DNA from: Pseudomonas urmiensis | GTDB lineage: Bacteria; Pseudomonadota; Gammaproteobacteria; Pseudomonadales; Pseudomonadaceae | DNA: 64,000 nucleotides | Assembly: GCF_014268815.2 (NCBI RefSeq) | Contig: NZ_JABWRE020000001.1 | Coordinates: 1,245,001 to 1,309,000, forward strand | Direction: 5' to 3' | Shown here: piece by piece, positions 8,991 to 17,552 of the stretch | How the letters are laid out: every line of letters starts with the position of its first letter | How positions within the stretch are numbered: position 1 is the first letter of the stretch | Made by a program: the position numbers and the translations under genes | Notes under the pieces: model-generated | The model's input: only the letters and a program-made list of their open reading frames with translations | What the model was told of the DNA's origin: nothing | The model's database searches: none

Positions 8991-10607
8991 TCAAAACAAT
9001 TGATTCAACAACCAGTACAGACTCCCCGCCAAGATCATCGCCGCCGGCAACGTCAGCACCCAGGCCATCATCAGATTGATCAGCGTGCGCTTCTGAATCC
9101 CTGAGCCATTGGCTACCATGGTCCCGGCCACCCCCGAGGACAGCACATGGGTGGTCGATACCGGCAGGCCAAACATGTCCGCCGCGCCGATGGTGCACAT
9201 CGCTACCACCTCGGCCGAGGCGCCTTGTGCGTAGCTCAAGTGGGTCTTGCCGATCTTCTCGCCCACCGTCACCACGATACGCCGCCAGCCGACCATGGTG
9301 CCCAGGCCCAGGGCGATGGCCACGGCGACTTTGACCCACAGCGGAATGTAGCGGGTAGCGTCATCGAGCTGGGTCTTGAACAGTTGCAAGTGGCTGCGGG
9401 TATCGGCGTCGAAGGCCACCAGCTGATGCTTGTCGATCAGGCGGATCGCCTCGCTGGTCAGGTACATGTCATTGCGCACGTTGGCCATGGCCTCGGCCGG
9501 CACGCGGTTGAGCGAGCCATAGCCTTTGACCTGGTCGCCGATCATCCCGGTCAGCGCAGCCAAGGCCGGCACCAGCTGCGGGCTGGCCTTGGGCTCGGTG
9601 ATGAAGTTGGCCAGGGTCTGGCGTGGGTCCTGGGCAAGCAATTGCGGGTCGCTACGCAGCAAGGCCTGGCGGGTGACTTCGGCGACAGCAGAAAACTGCA
9701 ATGCTTGTTCACTGGGCATGGTCTTGTTCAGCGCGTAGGCCATCGGCAGGGTGCCGACCAGGATCAGCATGATCAGGCCCATGCCTTTCTGGCCGTCGTT
9801 GGAGCCGTGGGCAAACGACACCCCGGTACAGGTCAGGATCAGGATCCCGCGGATCCACCACGGCGGCGGCGTCTTGCCTTGCGGCGCTTGATACAGCTCG
9901 GGGCGCTTGATCAGGATGCGCAGTGCCAGCAGTACCAACGCTGCGCAGGCAAAGCCGATCAGTGGCGAGAACAGCAAGGCATAGCCCACCTTGCTGGCCT
10001 GGCTCCAATCCACCCCGCTGGTGCCCTCGCGGCCGTGCATCAAGGCGTTGGCCACACCCACGCCGATGATCGAGCCAATCAAGGTGTGCGACGACGAGGC
10101 CGGCAGGCCCAGCCACCAGGTACCCAGGTTCCAGATAATCGCCGCCAGCAGCAGGGCGAAGACCATGGCAAAGCCTGCGCCGGAGCCCACCTGCAGAATC
10201 AGCTCGACCGGCAGCAGGGCAATGATGCCGAACGCCACCGCGCCACTGGAGAGCAACACGCCAAGGAAGTTGCACAGCCCCGACCAGACCACTGCCACCG
10301 GCGCCGGTAGCGAGTGGGTGTAGATCACCGTGGCCACCGCATTGGCAGTGTCATGGAAACCGTTGACGAACTCGAAGCCCAGGGCGATCAGCAGGGCCAG
10401 GCCCAGTAACAGAAAAGGCGTGACCGTGGTCACCACGGTGCCGCTGGCGCTGACGTCCTGCTTCAGGCTCCAGGCGGTGTACGCCAGCCCCGCCAACAGC
10501 AGGCCGATAAACAAGCTAAGGGTGGCGCGCCCCGGTTTGTGTGACAGCTGCGGGCGCGAATCGTGGTGGCTCAGGTCGGGTTGGCTGGCCAGTGACGGGG
10601 TTGCCAT
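8991..10607 (-). CDS. PiT-family inorganic phosphate transporter
   Basis: Inner-membrane phosphate:cation symporter of 538 aa in the PHO4/PiT family. The first repeat contains the signature FVNGFHDTANAVATVIYT (near residue 95), the second has VSFAHGSNDGQKGMG (near residue 285), and about 10-12 hydrophobic segments flank a central soluble loop. ATG at 10607 (MATPSLASQ) was chosen. The open frame reaches 10844, but that part overlaps the divergent DUF488 gene and has no family similarity. It is probably a constitutive low-affinity phosphate importer; I see no clear Pho box in the short divergent region. Confidence 0.88.
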   Translation of the reverse strand: MATPSLASQPDLSHHDSRPQLSHKPGRATLSLFIGLLLAGLAYTAWSLKQDVSASGTVVTTVTPFLLLGLALLIALGFEFVNGFHDTANAVATVIYTHSLPAPVAVVWSGLCNFLGVLLSSGAVAFGIIALLPVELILQVGSGAGFAMVFALLLAAIIWNLGTWWLGLPASSSHTLIGSIIGVGVANALMHGREGTSGVDWSQASKVGYALLFSPLIGFACAALVLLALRILIKRPELYQAPQGKTPPPWWIRGILILTCTGVSFAHGSNDGQKGMGLIMLILVGTLPMAYALNKTMPSEQALQFSAVAEVTRQALLRSDPQLLAQDPRQTLANFITEPKASPQLVPALAALTGMIGDQVKGYGSLNRVPAEAMANVRNDMYLTSEAIRLIDKHQLVAFDADTRSHLQLFKTQLDDATRYIPLWVKVAVAIALGLGTMVGWRRIVVTVGEKIGKTHLSYAQGASAEVVAMCTIGAADMFGLPVSTTHVLSSGVAGTMVANGSGIQKRTLINLMMAWVLTLPAAMILAGSLYWLLNQLF

Positions 10608-10735
10608 GATGGCTCCGATTGACGTCGGGCAAGGTTGCCGAAGGCCTTCAGCATAGAAACAATTCGTTACCAGGACGTGACCTCGGTCAATGAACGCCCT
10701 AGGCTGATAGGGAAACAATGTCGCAGGAGAGGGCA

Positions 10736-11122
10736 ATGATTTGCTGCAAACGGGTCTACGACGCGCTCGAGCCCAGTGACGGCCAGCGGGTGCTGGTTGA
10801 CCGCCTGTGGCCGCGCAACACGCGCAAGGACGAGGTGCATGCACTGTGGCTGCGCGAGGTGGCGCCGTCGGCTGCCTTGCGCAAGGCGTTCCACCAGGGT
10901 GAGGTGGATTTTGCCGGCTTCAGCCAGCGCTACCAGCAGGAGCTGGCCGCGCATCCCGAGCATTGGTATCCGCTGCTGGACCTGGCCGCCAAGGGCAACC
11001 TGACCTTGCTGTATGCCGGCAAGGACACCCAGCACAACAACGCCCAGGTGTTGGCGGCCTGGCTGGAAGATGAGCTGGAGCGCCAGGGGCCGGGCAGTTC
11101 GCCGGTGTGCTATGCCCCTTGA
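10736..11122 (+). CDS. DUF488 family protein
   Basis: Conserved cytoplasmic protein of 128 aa of unknown biochemical role. The hallmarks RVLVDRLWPRN near residue 18 and LWLREVAPS near residue 38 are typical of DUF488 (YeaO-like) proteins. ATG at 10736 is preferred because AGGAGAGGG precedes it; an in-frame ATG at 10718 lacks such a site. It overlaps the downstream GNAT gene by 11 bp, so the two are co-translated. Confidence 0.8.
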   Translation: MICCKRVYDALEPSDGQRVLVDRLWPRNTRKDEVHALWLREVAPSAALRKAFHQGEVDFAGFSQRYQQELAAHPEHWYPLLDLAAKGNLTLLYAGKDTQHNNAQVLAAWLEDELERQGPGSSPVCYAP

Positions 11123-11543
11123 ACTGATCCGCGCCAGCGACCAGTACCGCAACTTCGCCCGCGACCTTACCCGGCGGGCGATGCTGCCTTATTACCGTGA
11201 GTTCGACTTGCTGTGGATCGAAGAGGCCTTCGATGAAGCCTGGGGCTGGCGCGAACAGTGGCTGGTGGTCGACGGGCCGCGGGTGCTGGGTTTTTGCAGC
11301 TTGAGCCAGGACCGGCAGGCGTTGTTCATTCGCGAGCTGCATCTGCTGCCTGAACAGCGTGGGCGCGGGGTCGGCAGCTGGGTGCTGCAGCAATTAGCGC
11401 AATGGGCGGCCGAGCGGCGGCTGGGGCTGGTGCGCCTGATGGTATTCAGGAGCAACCCGGCGCGGCAGCTGTATCTGCGTCACGGTTTTGTCGAGATGGG
11501 CGAGGATGAGTGTTTCGTGCGTATGCAGCGTACGGTTGGCTGA
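11112..11543 (+). CDS. GNAT-family N-acetyltransferase
   Basis: Probable acetyl-CoA-dependent acetyltransferase of 143 aa. The coenzyme-A binding loop is visible as LPEQRGRGVGSWVLQ near residue 80, preceded by the strand IRELHL and followed by the C-terminal RQLYLRHGFVEMGE typical of GNATs. ATG at 11112 (MPLELIRASDQ) lies inside the end of the DUF488 gene in another frame. The reading frame further upstream is the antiparallel shadow of that gene. Substrate unknown. A REP element and a hairpin follow. Confidence 0.82.
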   Translation: MPLELIRASDQYRNFARDLTRRAMLPYYREFDLLWIEEAFDEAWGWREQWLVVDGPRVLGFCSLSQDRQALFIRELHLLPEQRGRGVGSWVLQQLAQWAAERRLGLVRLMVFRSNPARQLYLRHGFVEMGEDECFVRMQRTVG

Positions 11544-11559
11544 TGGAGGGGGCAGTACT

Positions 11560-11593
11560 GGCCTCATCGCGGGGCAAGCCCGCTCCCACGAGG
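11560..11593. repeat. Single REP element
   Basis: One REP copy (core GCGGGGCAAGCCCGCTCCCA) between the GNAT gene and the 3' end of the alginate-like operon. No inverted partner is close by. Confidence 0.85.
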
Positions 11594-11610
11594 TCAGCGT
11601 CCATCGTGTA

Positions 11611-11631
11611 GCAGCGGCGGTGCGCCGCTGC
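11611..11631. terminator. Hairpin between convergent transcription units
   Basis: GCAGCGGC at 11611-11618 pairs with GCCGCTGC at 11624-11631 across a five-base loop. It lies about 50 bp past the stop of the last alginate-like gene and after the GNAT gene, so it may end both transcripts. It lacks a long T-run. Confidence 0.5.
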
Positions 11632-11680
11632 GACTTGTCCTGCAATTAGGTATTACTAGCGCAAATTTACCGCCAGCCGA

Positions 11681-13135
11681 TCAACGTTGCGTCACCCGCA
11701 CCGTTTCGCCCTGGCGCACCGTGGCATCGAGCAACGCCCCTTGCACCGGCATCAAATCGCCAATCAGCAGATTCTGCAGCACCGGCTTGCCATCGAAGCT
11801 GTTACCACCCAGTTCCACCACGCGCATGCCTTCGACGCGCACCACCGCCTTGCCGACCTGCCCCAAACGGTTGCCGCTGAGCAGCAAGGGCCCTGCCATG
11901 GGCGTGCCATTACGCAGGCTGATCGCATACTCCGGGGTATTGCCAATGCGGTTGCCGATCAGCGTCAACGCCGCCACTTCGCTGGCATCGATAGCGCTGC
12001 CCTGGCTGCTGGCCAGCAGGTTGTCGTCGATCACCAGCGGCGCTGCCGGAGTCGGGGCGAGGTTGCGCAGTTGAATGCCGTTGCCGCGGCTGTCGCCTAT
12101 GCGGTTACCGACCAGCATGACGGCGCCTTGTTGCTCGCTGACTTCGATGGCGGCTTTGGCGGCGCCGAGAATCAGGTTGTCCTCCACCCGCGCACGGGTC
12201 TGTCCACGCAGGCGCACGCCACTGTTGTTGTCGACCCCGCGCAGATGATTGCCCGTGACGCTCAGCTGGCTGTCGCGGGCATCGATGGCGTACTGCTGGG
12301 ACTGCTCGAACTGGCTGCCTTGGATGCTCGCCTGGCTGTGTTGCAGCTCCACTGCGGTGGACAGCTCGCTGAACTGGCTGTCGCGAATCAGCACCGTCGC
12401 CGGGCGGCTGTTGGGCGACTGCTGGGCACTGAGGGCGGTGGTCAGGCCGCGCGAGAGGTTGGCGTTGTAGCCCAGGCGCTTGAGGGTCGAGCCGATCACC
12501 TGGGTGTGGCTGCCAGCCCAGGCGATCACGAATGGCCGCCAGGCGCGATCGGTGTTGCCCGGTTTGTCGCCCGCCATGCTCTCCAGGTTGGATTGGTTCA
12601 AGCCCAGCCAGCCCTGGTTGATCAGCGCGGTGCCGGAGAAGCTGGAGAGGTACAGGCTGGTGCCTTCCAGGACAAGCCCGGCATCGGCGCCGATCATCAG
12701 CGGGTAGCTGAGCAGGTAGCCATCTTTGTAGCGCTTGATGATCCGCGGGTCGTTCAACGCGTCGTGCAGTTGCGCCAGGCTGATGCTCCCGCCGCGCAGC
12801 ATCACCACCTGTGGGTGATGCGCCTGATAGCCGGCGATCGCCCGGAACAGGCCGTTGTTGACGAACGGCTCGAACGGCCAGCTGCCAGCCTGGGACGAGA
12901 ACATCGGTTGCAGGCTGACGCTGGCGCGGCCTGCCGGGCGCGGGCGCTCGGCCTGGTTGAAGGTTGTCGCCTGGCGTGCCTGCTGGCGCAGTTGCTGCAG
13001 ATGCAGTTGGTGCTGTTCAGGCTGTAGCACCTCCAGTGCCTGGTTGACCGCCAGCGCCTGGGTGGCGGCCTGGGCAGTGCTGGCCAGCAGCAGGGCGGCC
13101 AGGCAAGTGAGGGAGAAGCGGGCGAGCGGGGCCAT
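11681..13135 (-). CDS. AlgG-like right-handed beta-helix protein lacking the DPHD catalytic motif
   Basis: Last gene of the alginate-like operon, 484 aa, periplasmic. A Sec signal peptide (LAALLLASTAQA, residues 12-23) is followed by a region like AlgG, including RPFVIAWAGS near residue 200, and by parallel beta-helix repeats rich in IRDSQF, VTGNHL, VGNRIG and LIGNRIG. In true mannuronan C5-epimerases the segment YGIDPHDRS carries the catalytic histidine. Here the aligned segment reads YAIDARDSQ (residues 282-290), so Pro and His are replaced by Ala and Arg. This suggests a structural or otherwise altered role, perhaps protecting the polymer in the periplasm, rather than epimerisation. ATG at 13135 has AAGGAAG upstream. 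Confidence 0.75.
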   Translation of the reverse strand: MAPLARFSLTCLAALLLASTAQAATQALAVNQALEVLQPEQHQLHLQQLRQQARQATTFNQAERPRPAGRASVSLQPMFSSQAGSWPFEPFVNNGLFRAIAGYQAHHPQVVMLRGGSISLAQLHDALNDPRIIKRYKDGYLLSYPLMIGADAGLVLEGTSLYLSSFSGTALINQGWLGLNQSNLESMAGDKPGNTDRAWRPFVIAWAGSHTQVIGSTLKRLGYNANLSRGLTTALSAQQSPNSRPATVLIRDSQFSELSTAVELQHSQASIQGSQFEQSQQYAIDARDSQLSVTGNHLRGVDNNSGVRLRGQTRARVEDNLILGAAKAAIEVSEQQGAVMLVGNRIGDSRGNGIQLRNLAPTPAAPLVIDDNLLASSQGSAIDASEVAALTLIGNRIGNTPEYAISLRNGTPMAGPLLLSGNRLGQVGKAVVRVEGMRVVELGGNSFDGKPVLQNLLIGDLMPVQGALLDATVRQGETVRVTQR

Positions 13136-13150
13136 AGGGGACTTCCTTGT

Positions 13151-14374
13151 TCAACGCAAAGGGGGATAAGCCGGCTGGATCGGGCCGCCGAGCTGACTGT
13201 AGTTGTCCACCTCGCCGTCCTCACTGTCGTACAGCTCGCGGGCCAAGTGATGGCTGGGGTTGCGCTGCAAGAAGGGGATCAGCCAGGCCAGCTTGTACGG
13301 CGCGACATCGACTTGCGATTGGCCCTTGAGCTCGGGCAACTGGTCCGGATCGAGCACGCTGCGCGCGGCGAAGTTGGCCAGCAGGTCGAGGGTCTGCTGG
13401 TCTTCGGCGCTCCATGGCAAACCGTTGGCGCGTGCCGATTCTGCCAGCAGCACCAGCGGCACCAGGGCATATTGGCTGTAGGTGGCGGCCAGTTTGGAGC
13501 GGGCGACTTCCAGCGGCAGGTAGGCATAGCTGCCGTCGCTGCTACGCACTGCTTGTTTGAGGCCCCGGCGCAGATTGCCGTCGGCCCACTGGATGAAGTC
13601 ATCGCGCCCCACCAGCATGCCGGTGGCGGCTACGGCCCAGGCGGCCCAGTAGTCGTGGTTGTTGAAATACACACCGCTGGCGCTGCGGCGCGGATCGTAC
13701 TCGCGGATGACCTGTTCACCCAGGCGGGTGAACCAGTCTTTCTGTACGGACGTCAGCTCAAGCTTGCCGGCGCTGGCTGACTGGGTCAGCAGCACGGCGC
13801 CGGCCATCGACGCCAGGGCCCATTTGCGCGCGGCCATGCCGGTGCTGCTGGCGTCTGGGTTGAGCAGGGCGCCGGCGCTGGCCCAGTGTTGCAGCCACTG
13901 GTCCTGGCAGGCCAGGGCCATGTTGGCGTCCTGCGGTTTCTTCGCGCGCTGGAAGCGTTTGCTGGCGTAGATCAGACCGCCGACGAACTGTTTGACCTGC
14001 TTGGCGATGCGTTCGCTGTCGGCGTCGGGGCTGGAGCGCAGGGTCGACTTGCTGGCGTCACGTTGGTCGTATTTGCTTTCCAGGCGCAGGGTGCCGGTGT
14101 AGGGCGCTGGCGGCTCCTTGCTACAGGACAGGGTGCGGTAGTCGGCGATCATTGCCGCCTGCGGGGTGGCGCGGGCGGGCCAGATCGAGTGTGCGGCTTG
14201 GGCTTGGGGCAGCAATAGGGCGGTAGCGAGGGCCAGGAGGGTTCGGCGCCCAGGCAAGCCCGTTGCTACAGGTTTGGATGGGTACCCAGCTACCGGCACC
14301 GACTCGATCCCTGTAGGCGCTGGCTTGCCTGCGATGGGCCGCAACGCGGCCCCAATCACACGGTTCAAAGGCAT
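13151..14374 (-). CDS. algL: AlgL-like alginate/polymannuronate lyase with REP-encoded N-terminal extension
   Basis: Periplasmic alginate lyase-like protein, 407 aa from ATG 14374. Family core features are present: VYFNNHDYWAAWAV (Asn239-His240) and RSKLAATYSQYA, where Arg292 and Tyr299 have the same seven-residue spacing as the catalytic Arg and Tyr of AlgL. In alginate systems it degrades polymer that leaks into the periplasm. The first 42 or so residues (with GKPAPTGIESVPVAGYP) are read through a REP pair, after which a normal signal peptide begins (LLALATALLLPQAQA). The true start may be the ATG overlapping the algX stop, or a later TTG near 14257. It is about 40 residues longer than usual at the N-terminus for this reason. 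Confidence 0.8.
   Translation of the reverse strand: MPLNRVIGAALRPIAGKPAPTGIESVPVAGYPSKPVATGLPGRRTLLALATALLLPQAQAAHSIWPARATPQAAMIADYRTLSCSKEPPAPYTGTLRLESKYDQRDASKSTLRSSPDADSERIAKQVKQFVGGLIYASKRFQRAKKPQDANMALACQDQWLQHWASAGALLNPDASSTGMAARKWALASMAGAVLLTQSASAGKLELTSVQKDWFTRLGEQVIREYDPRRSASGVYFNNHDYWAAWAVAATGMLVGRDDFIQWADGNLRRGLKQAVRSSDGSYAYLPLEVARSKLAATYSQYALVPLVLLAESARANGLPWSAEDQQTLDLLANFAARSVLDPDQLPELKGQSQVDVAPYKLAWLIPFLQRNPSHHLARELYDSEDGEVDNYSQLGGPIQPAYPPLR
14252..14353. repeat. REP-like pair inside the 5' end of the AlgL-like gene
   Basis: AGGCAAGCCCGTTGCTACAG (14252-14271) and CTGTAGGCGCTGGCTTGCCT (from 14311) are inverted REP-type arms, followed by the companion hairpin GGGCCGC-AAC-GCGGCCC (14337-14353). 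This approximately 100 bp block is of the intergenic class found in this group, yet here it lies within an open reading frame and is translated in frame. Confidence 0.8.
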
Positions 14375-15774
14375 AGTCGAGTTTCCACGTCAGTAGCCGC
14401 GCTACCGGCCTTGGTCGGCTCGAGGAACACCGAAAGCAGGTTGGCCCCGGCGTACGCAGGATCCTTGCTCAGCTCCAGGTAATACTGCCCGCCGGTCACT
14501 GCCGCCTCACGCCGGAACCACACTTTGTCGCGCGCGCCATTGTCGTAGTAGACGATCACGTAGAAGTCCTTGACGTTCTTGTCACTCAGGCGGATGTCGA
14601 GAAACCCTTTCGATCCACTGAGCGCCTTGCGCTCACTGCCGGCATTGGACAGTAGCTCGATACGCTCGCCAATCTTCAGCGCCGGGCGTTGCAGCTTGGA
14701 ACTGAGCACCTCTTGCGAGGCCTTGCAGCCACCCTGTACCGCTGGCACCAGTTGCCGGTACATCAGCGGCGAGTCGAGCCGGTAGTTGGCTGGCAGCTCC
14801 CAGATGATCAACTTGGGGGGCGCCTCGGCCTTGTAGTCATCCGACAGCAGGTACTCAAGCAACGAGCCATCCTCGCCGACACCGGGCAGGGCGTAGTTGA
14901 GAATGTCCACGCCCAGGTATTGCTTGAGGTAGCCGTCGAAGTTGAACTGCTTGCTCTCGTCTTCGCGCGCTGCGGCGTTACTGTCGCCGACCAGAATCAC
15001 TTCCGGGTCCGGCGCCTCATCGAACAGGGCATCGGCGCCGTCCGCCACCGGGATGGTCTGGTAGCCGCGCACGTACTGGAAACCGTAGTTGTTGCCGCAG
15101 ATGTAGCTCAGCGCCAGGTTCAGCGTGCCGTCCTTGGGCACCATCACGCCAGGCTCGGTGCGGTACTCCTTCTTGGTCAGCCCGGCATAGAACGGCTGGC
15201 GGCGGATTTCATCGGCCATCAAGCGTGCGGTCGCCTCGGCGCCTGCTGGCGTCCAGTGGTGGTCGCGGCGGAAGAAGAACTCTTTGCTGGGCGGCTGCTG
15301 CACCAGCTGCATCATCGGCGCCACCACCGCACCGCCCTGGCGCAACTGGCCGAGGTAGGCGGCCAGGTTGGCGCTGGCGCGGTTGTAGTCAAAGCCCAGC
15401 GGGTGCTCGCTGGGCAGCTTGTCGCGGTGCATCAGGCCACGGGTCGGCTGGATCGCCATGGCCACGTGAATGCCTTGCTGGTCGAAGGCCTTGATCAGCC
15501 GGGCGAATTCCGGACGCATCGGGGCCGGGATGCCGAACTCGTTGGTCAAGTCGACCACCGAGCGGAACAGCCAGCGGTCCTTGCCGGGCACGATCTCGCG
15601 CATCAGCTTCATACGCCCTTCGGCGTAGCGCTGCGGGTCGCTCAGGGCCGGGCAGACCATGCACTGCAGGTTTTCGCAGCCAGATTTGGCCGCAGCGCTC
15701 GGCTCGGCGGCCTGGCCGGCCTGGCTGAGCAGGGCCAAGGCGGCGCCCAGGCCCAGGGTTACGAGGATCTTCAT
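14365..15774 (-). CDS. algX: AlgX-like polysaccharide O-acetyltransferase
   Basis: Periplasmic SGNH-type acetyltransferase, 469 aa, the length expected of AlgX. The signal peptide ends near AGQAAEP (residues 19-25). The catalytic Asp-x-His pair is seen in FFRRDHHWTPAG (Asp171, His173) and the nucleophile Ser in VGDSNAA near residue 265. In alginate systems AlgX transfers acetyl groups to mannuronate residues. ATG at 15774 (MKILVTLG) with AAGGA upstream was chosen over a GTG at 15804. The stop overlaps the AlgL-like start. Keeping acetylation while losing the epimerase motif points to an acetylated, non-epimerised product. Confidence 0.88.
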   Translation of the reverse strand: MKILVTLGLGAALALLSQAGQAAEPSAAAKSGCENLQCMVCPALSDPQRYAEGRMKLMREIVPGKDRWLFRSVVDLTNEFGIPAPMRPEFARLIKAFDQQGIHVAMAIQPTRGLMHRDKLPSEHPLGFDYNRASANLAAYLGQLRQGGAVVAPMMQLVQQPPSKEFFFRRDHHWTPAGAEATARLMADEIRRQPFYAGLTKKEYRTEPGVMVPKDGTLNLALSYICGNNYGFQYVRGYQTIPVADGADALFDEAPDPEVILVGDSNAAAREDESKQFNFDGYLKQYLGVDILNYALPGVGEDGSLLEYLLSDDYKAEAPPKLIIWELPANYRLDSPLMYRQLVPAVQGGCKASQEVLSSKLQRPALKIGERIELLSNAGSERKALSGSKGFLDIRLSDKNVKDFYVIVYYDNGARDKVWFRREAAVTGGQYYLELSKDPAYAGANLLSVFLEPTKAGSAATDVETRLCL

Positions 15775-15800
15775 GTGCCATTCATCCTTGCAGCGGGCGG

Positions 15801-16430
15801 TCACTCGGTCGGGTCGATGCTGTTGGCCAGGCTCATGCTGCGCCCACCTGGCAGCAGCACGTAGCTGTAGGAACGGCCTTTCTTGAGGAACAGTTCATCG
15901 AAGCTGGCCACCTTCTGCTCGGCCTCATAAGCGGCAAAACCGATCTTGATCTCGTTGACCATGCGGCTGCCGGTCTGGCCGTTGCTCAGCGGGTCGACGA
16001 TCACGTGCTTGCCATCCACGGTCTTCAGCGCGGCCTGCTTGTCGGTCAGGTTGTAGAAGGCGATCTGCGCTTTCTTCGGCTCGTTGACGTACTTGTCGGC
16101 GATCAGCGTCAGTTGTTTGCCGTCGTAGACCACGGTGCTGGCCGCATTGGCCTTGAGCTGGGGTTCGATGGCCTTGCCGCCAACGGCGATCTTGTGCGCA
16201 CCGGCCGGGATGAAGCGGTAGCCGCTGAGCTGGCCGGCGGCGACGCGCTGTGGGTTGACCTTGCCGCTGAGGCTGACATCGATGTTGCCTTCCGACAGGT
16301 TGAGCACACGCACGAAGGCCGAGTCGGCCGGCGCCACGGCGTCGTACAGGTCGGCGTTGCCTTCGGCGGCAAGGGCGCTGTGGCTGGCAGCAGCCAGGGC
16401 GATGGCGGTAAACAGGCTCGAGAGTTTCAT
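15801..16430 (-). CDS. algF: AlgF-like periplasmic acetylation protein
   Basis: Periplasmic adaptor required for O-acetylation in alginate systems, thought to relay acetyl groups between AlgJ/AlgX and the membrane acetyl donor. 209 aa with a clear signal peptide (ALAAASHSALAAEG, cleavage near residue 22). The conserved body includes DLYDAVAPADSAFVRVLN and a C-terminal SYSYVLLPGG. It directly follows algJ by 18 bp and precedes algX by 26 bp. Confidence 0.88.
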   Translation of the reverse strand: MKLSSLFTAIALAAASHSALAAEGNADLYDAVAPADSAFVRVLNLSEGNIDVSLSGKVNPQRVAAGQLSGYRFIPAGAHKIAVGGKAIEPQLKANAASTVVYDGKQLTLIADKYVNEPKKAQIAFYNLTDKQAALKTVDGKHVIVDPLSNGQTGSRMVNEIKIGFAAYEAEQKVASFDELFLKKGRSYSYVLLPGGRSMSLANSIDPTE

Positions 16431-16448
16431 CAGGTACTCCTTTAATCG

Positions 16449-17543
16449 TCAGAAATGCTGGGGCTGGGCGCTGCGGCTCAGCGATCCCGGGCGGTGGGCG
16501 AGCAGGGTGCGCAGGGGGAACTCCCAGACCACGGTGTCGATCTGCGGGTTGCTCAACTGGTCACTGGCAAGAAACTGGCTCATCGCCTCGAACGGCCCGC
16601 GGGCCTCCACGGCGATCGACAGCAGGTCGCGGTTCAGCGCTTCCTTGAGGAAGCCGACGAAGTTCCAGTCGTCGATCTTGCTGTAGCTGGTGCCGACCAG
16701 CAGCAGGCTCTGATCTTCTTCAGCGAACAGGTCGTCAGTGTTCTGCTCGGCCTTGAGGGTTTCGTACAGCTCGATCTGGTTGGGGCCGAACTGCGGCGCC
16801 AGGCGGCTGTGGTCGAACTGGATGTAGTTCATCAGGTCGCCCTTGATGCTCTTCTCGCCGGCCTTGTGCGACACATACACCTGGTCGCCCAACAGCTGCG
16901 GGCGCTGGCGAGCTAGCTCGTAGGCCGACAGCCGGGCACCCTCCGGGCTCCAGTGGGTATCGGACTTGAGGAACAGTTGCGGCCCATTGAGGTTGCTGAG
17001 GAAAGCGCCCCGCAGCGGCACCACGTCCAGCTGGCGCGCCTGCAACTCGCCGACGAAGCGGTCGTAAAGGCTCACCACGCGTGGGTCGAAGGCGTGCTGG
17101 GCATGTTCGGCATACACATCGAGCTTCATCGGCAGGGGCAGCAGCACCAGCTTCTTGCCATGCTCGGCCAGTTGCTTTTCAACCTTGGCGATCTGCTCCA
17201 GCTGGGTGGCCACATTGGCGTCGAGGTCGTTGGGCACGCGGTATTCCTGGCTGGTGTAGAGCCAGCCCTGCTTGCCCAGGACGACACCCTTGGTGCCTTC
17301 GCCAAACAGCTGGAACTGGGCATCGGCCCACAGCTCAACCGACGGGTCACGCAGGAAGAAGCGTTTGTCGTAGGCCTGCTCGAACTTGCGCAGCAGCTTG
17401 CCGTCGACGAACAGGTTCCAGGTGTCGGTCTGGGTGCGCGCGAAGCTGAACACCGGCGGCAGCGAGTAGACGAACATCGCTGCCAACACCAGGGCGAAGA
17501 GAATGCCGTTGACCTTGCTGGCCGTATTCATCACCGGATACAT
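16449..17543 (-). CDS. algJ: AlgJ-like acetyltransferase
   Basis: Membrane-anchored periplasmic SGNH acetyltransferase of 364 aa, partner of AlgI. A single N-terminal transmembrane segment (GILFALVLAAMFVYSLPP) is followed by the periplasmic domain with LKSDTHWSPEG (Asp195, His197) and LLVGTSYS (Ser287), matching the Asp-His-Ser catalytic set of AlgJ. ATG at 17543 has AGGAG seven bases upstream; the stop of algI is ten bases before it. It should acetylate the nascent mannuronan in the periplasm. Confidence 0.88.
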   Translation of the reverse strand: MYPVMNTASKVNGILFALVLAAMFVYSLPPVFSFARTQTDTWNLFVDGKLLRKFEQAYDKRFFLRDPSVELWADAQFQLFGEGTKGVVLGKQGWLYTSQEYRVPNDLDANVATQLEQIAKVEKQLAEHGKKLVLLPLPMKLDVYAEHAQHAFDPRVVSLYDRFVGELQARQLDVVPLRGAFLSNLNGPQLFLKSDTHWSPEGARLSAYELARQRPQLLGDQVYVSHKAGEKSIKGDLMNYIQFDHSRLAPQFGPNQIELYETLKAEQNTDDLFAEEDQSLLLVGTSYSKIDDWNFVGFLKEALNRDLLSIAVEARGPFEAMSQFLASDQLSNPQIDTVVWEFPLRTLLAHRPGSLSRSAQPQHF

Positions 17544-17552
17544 GGCCGTCTC

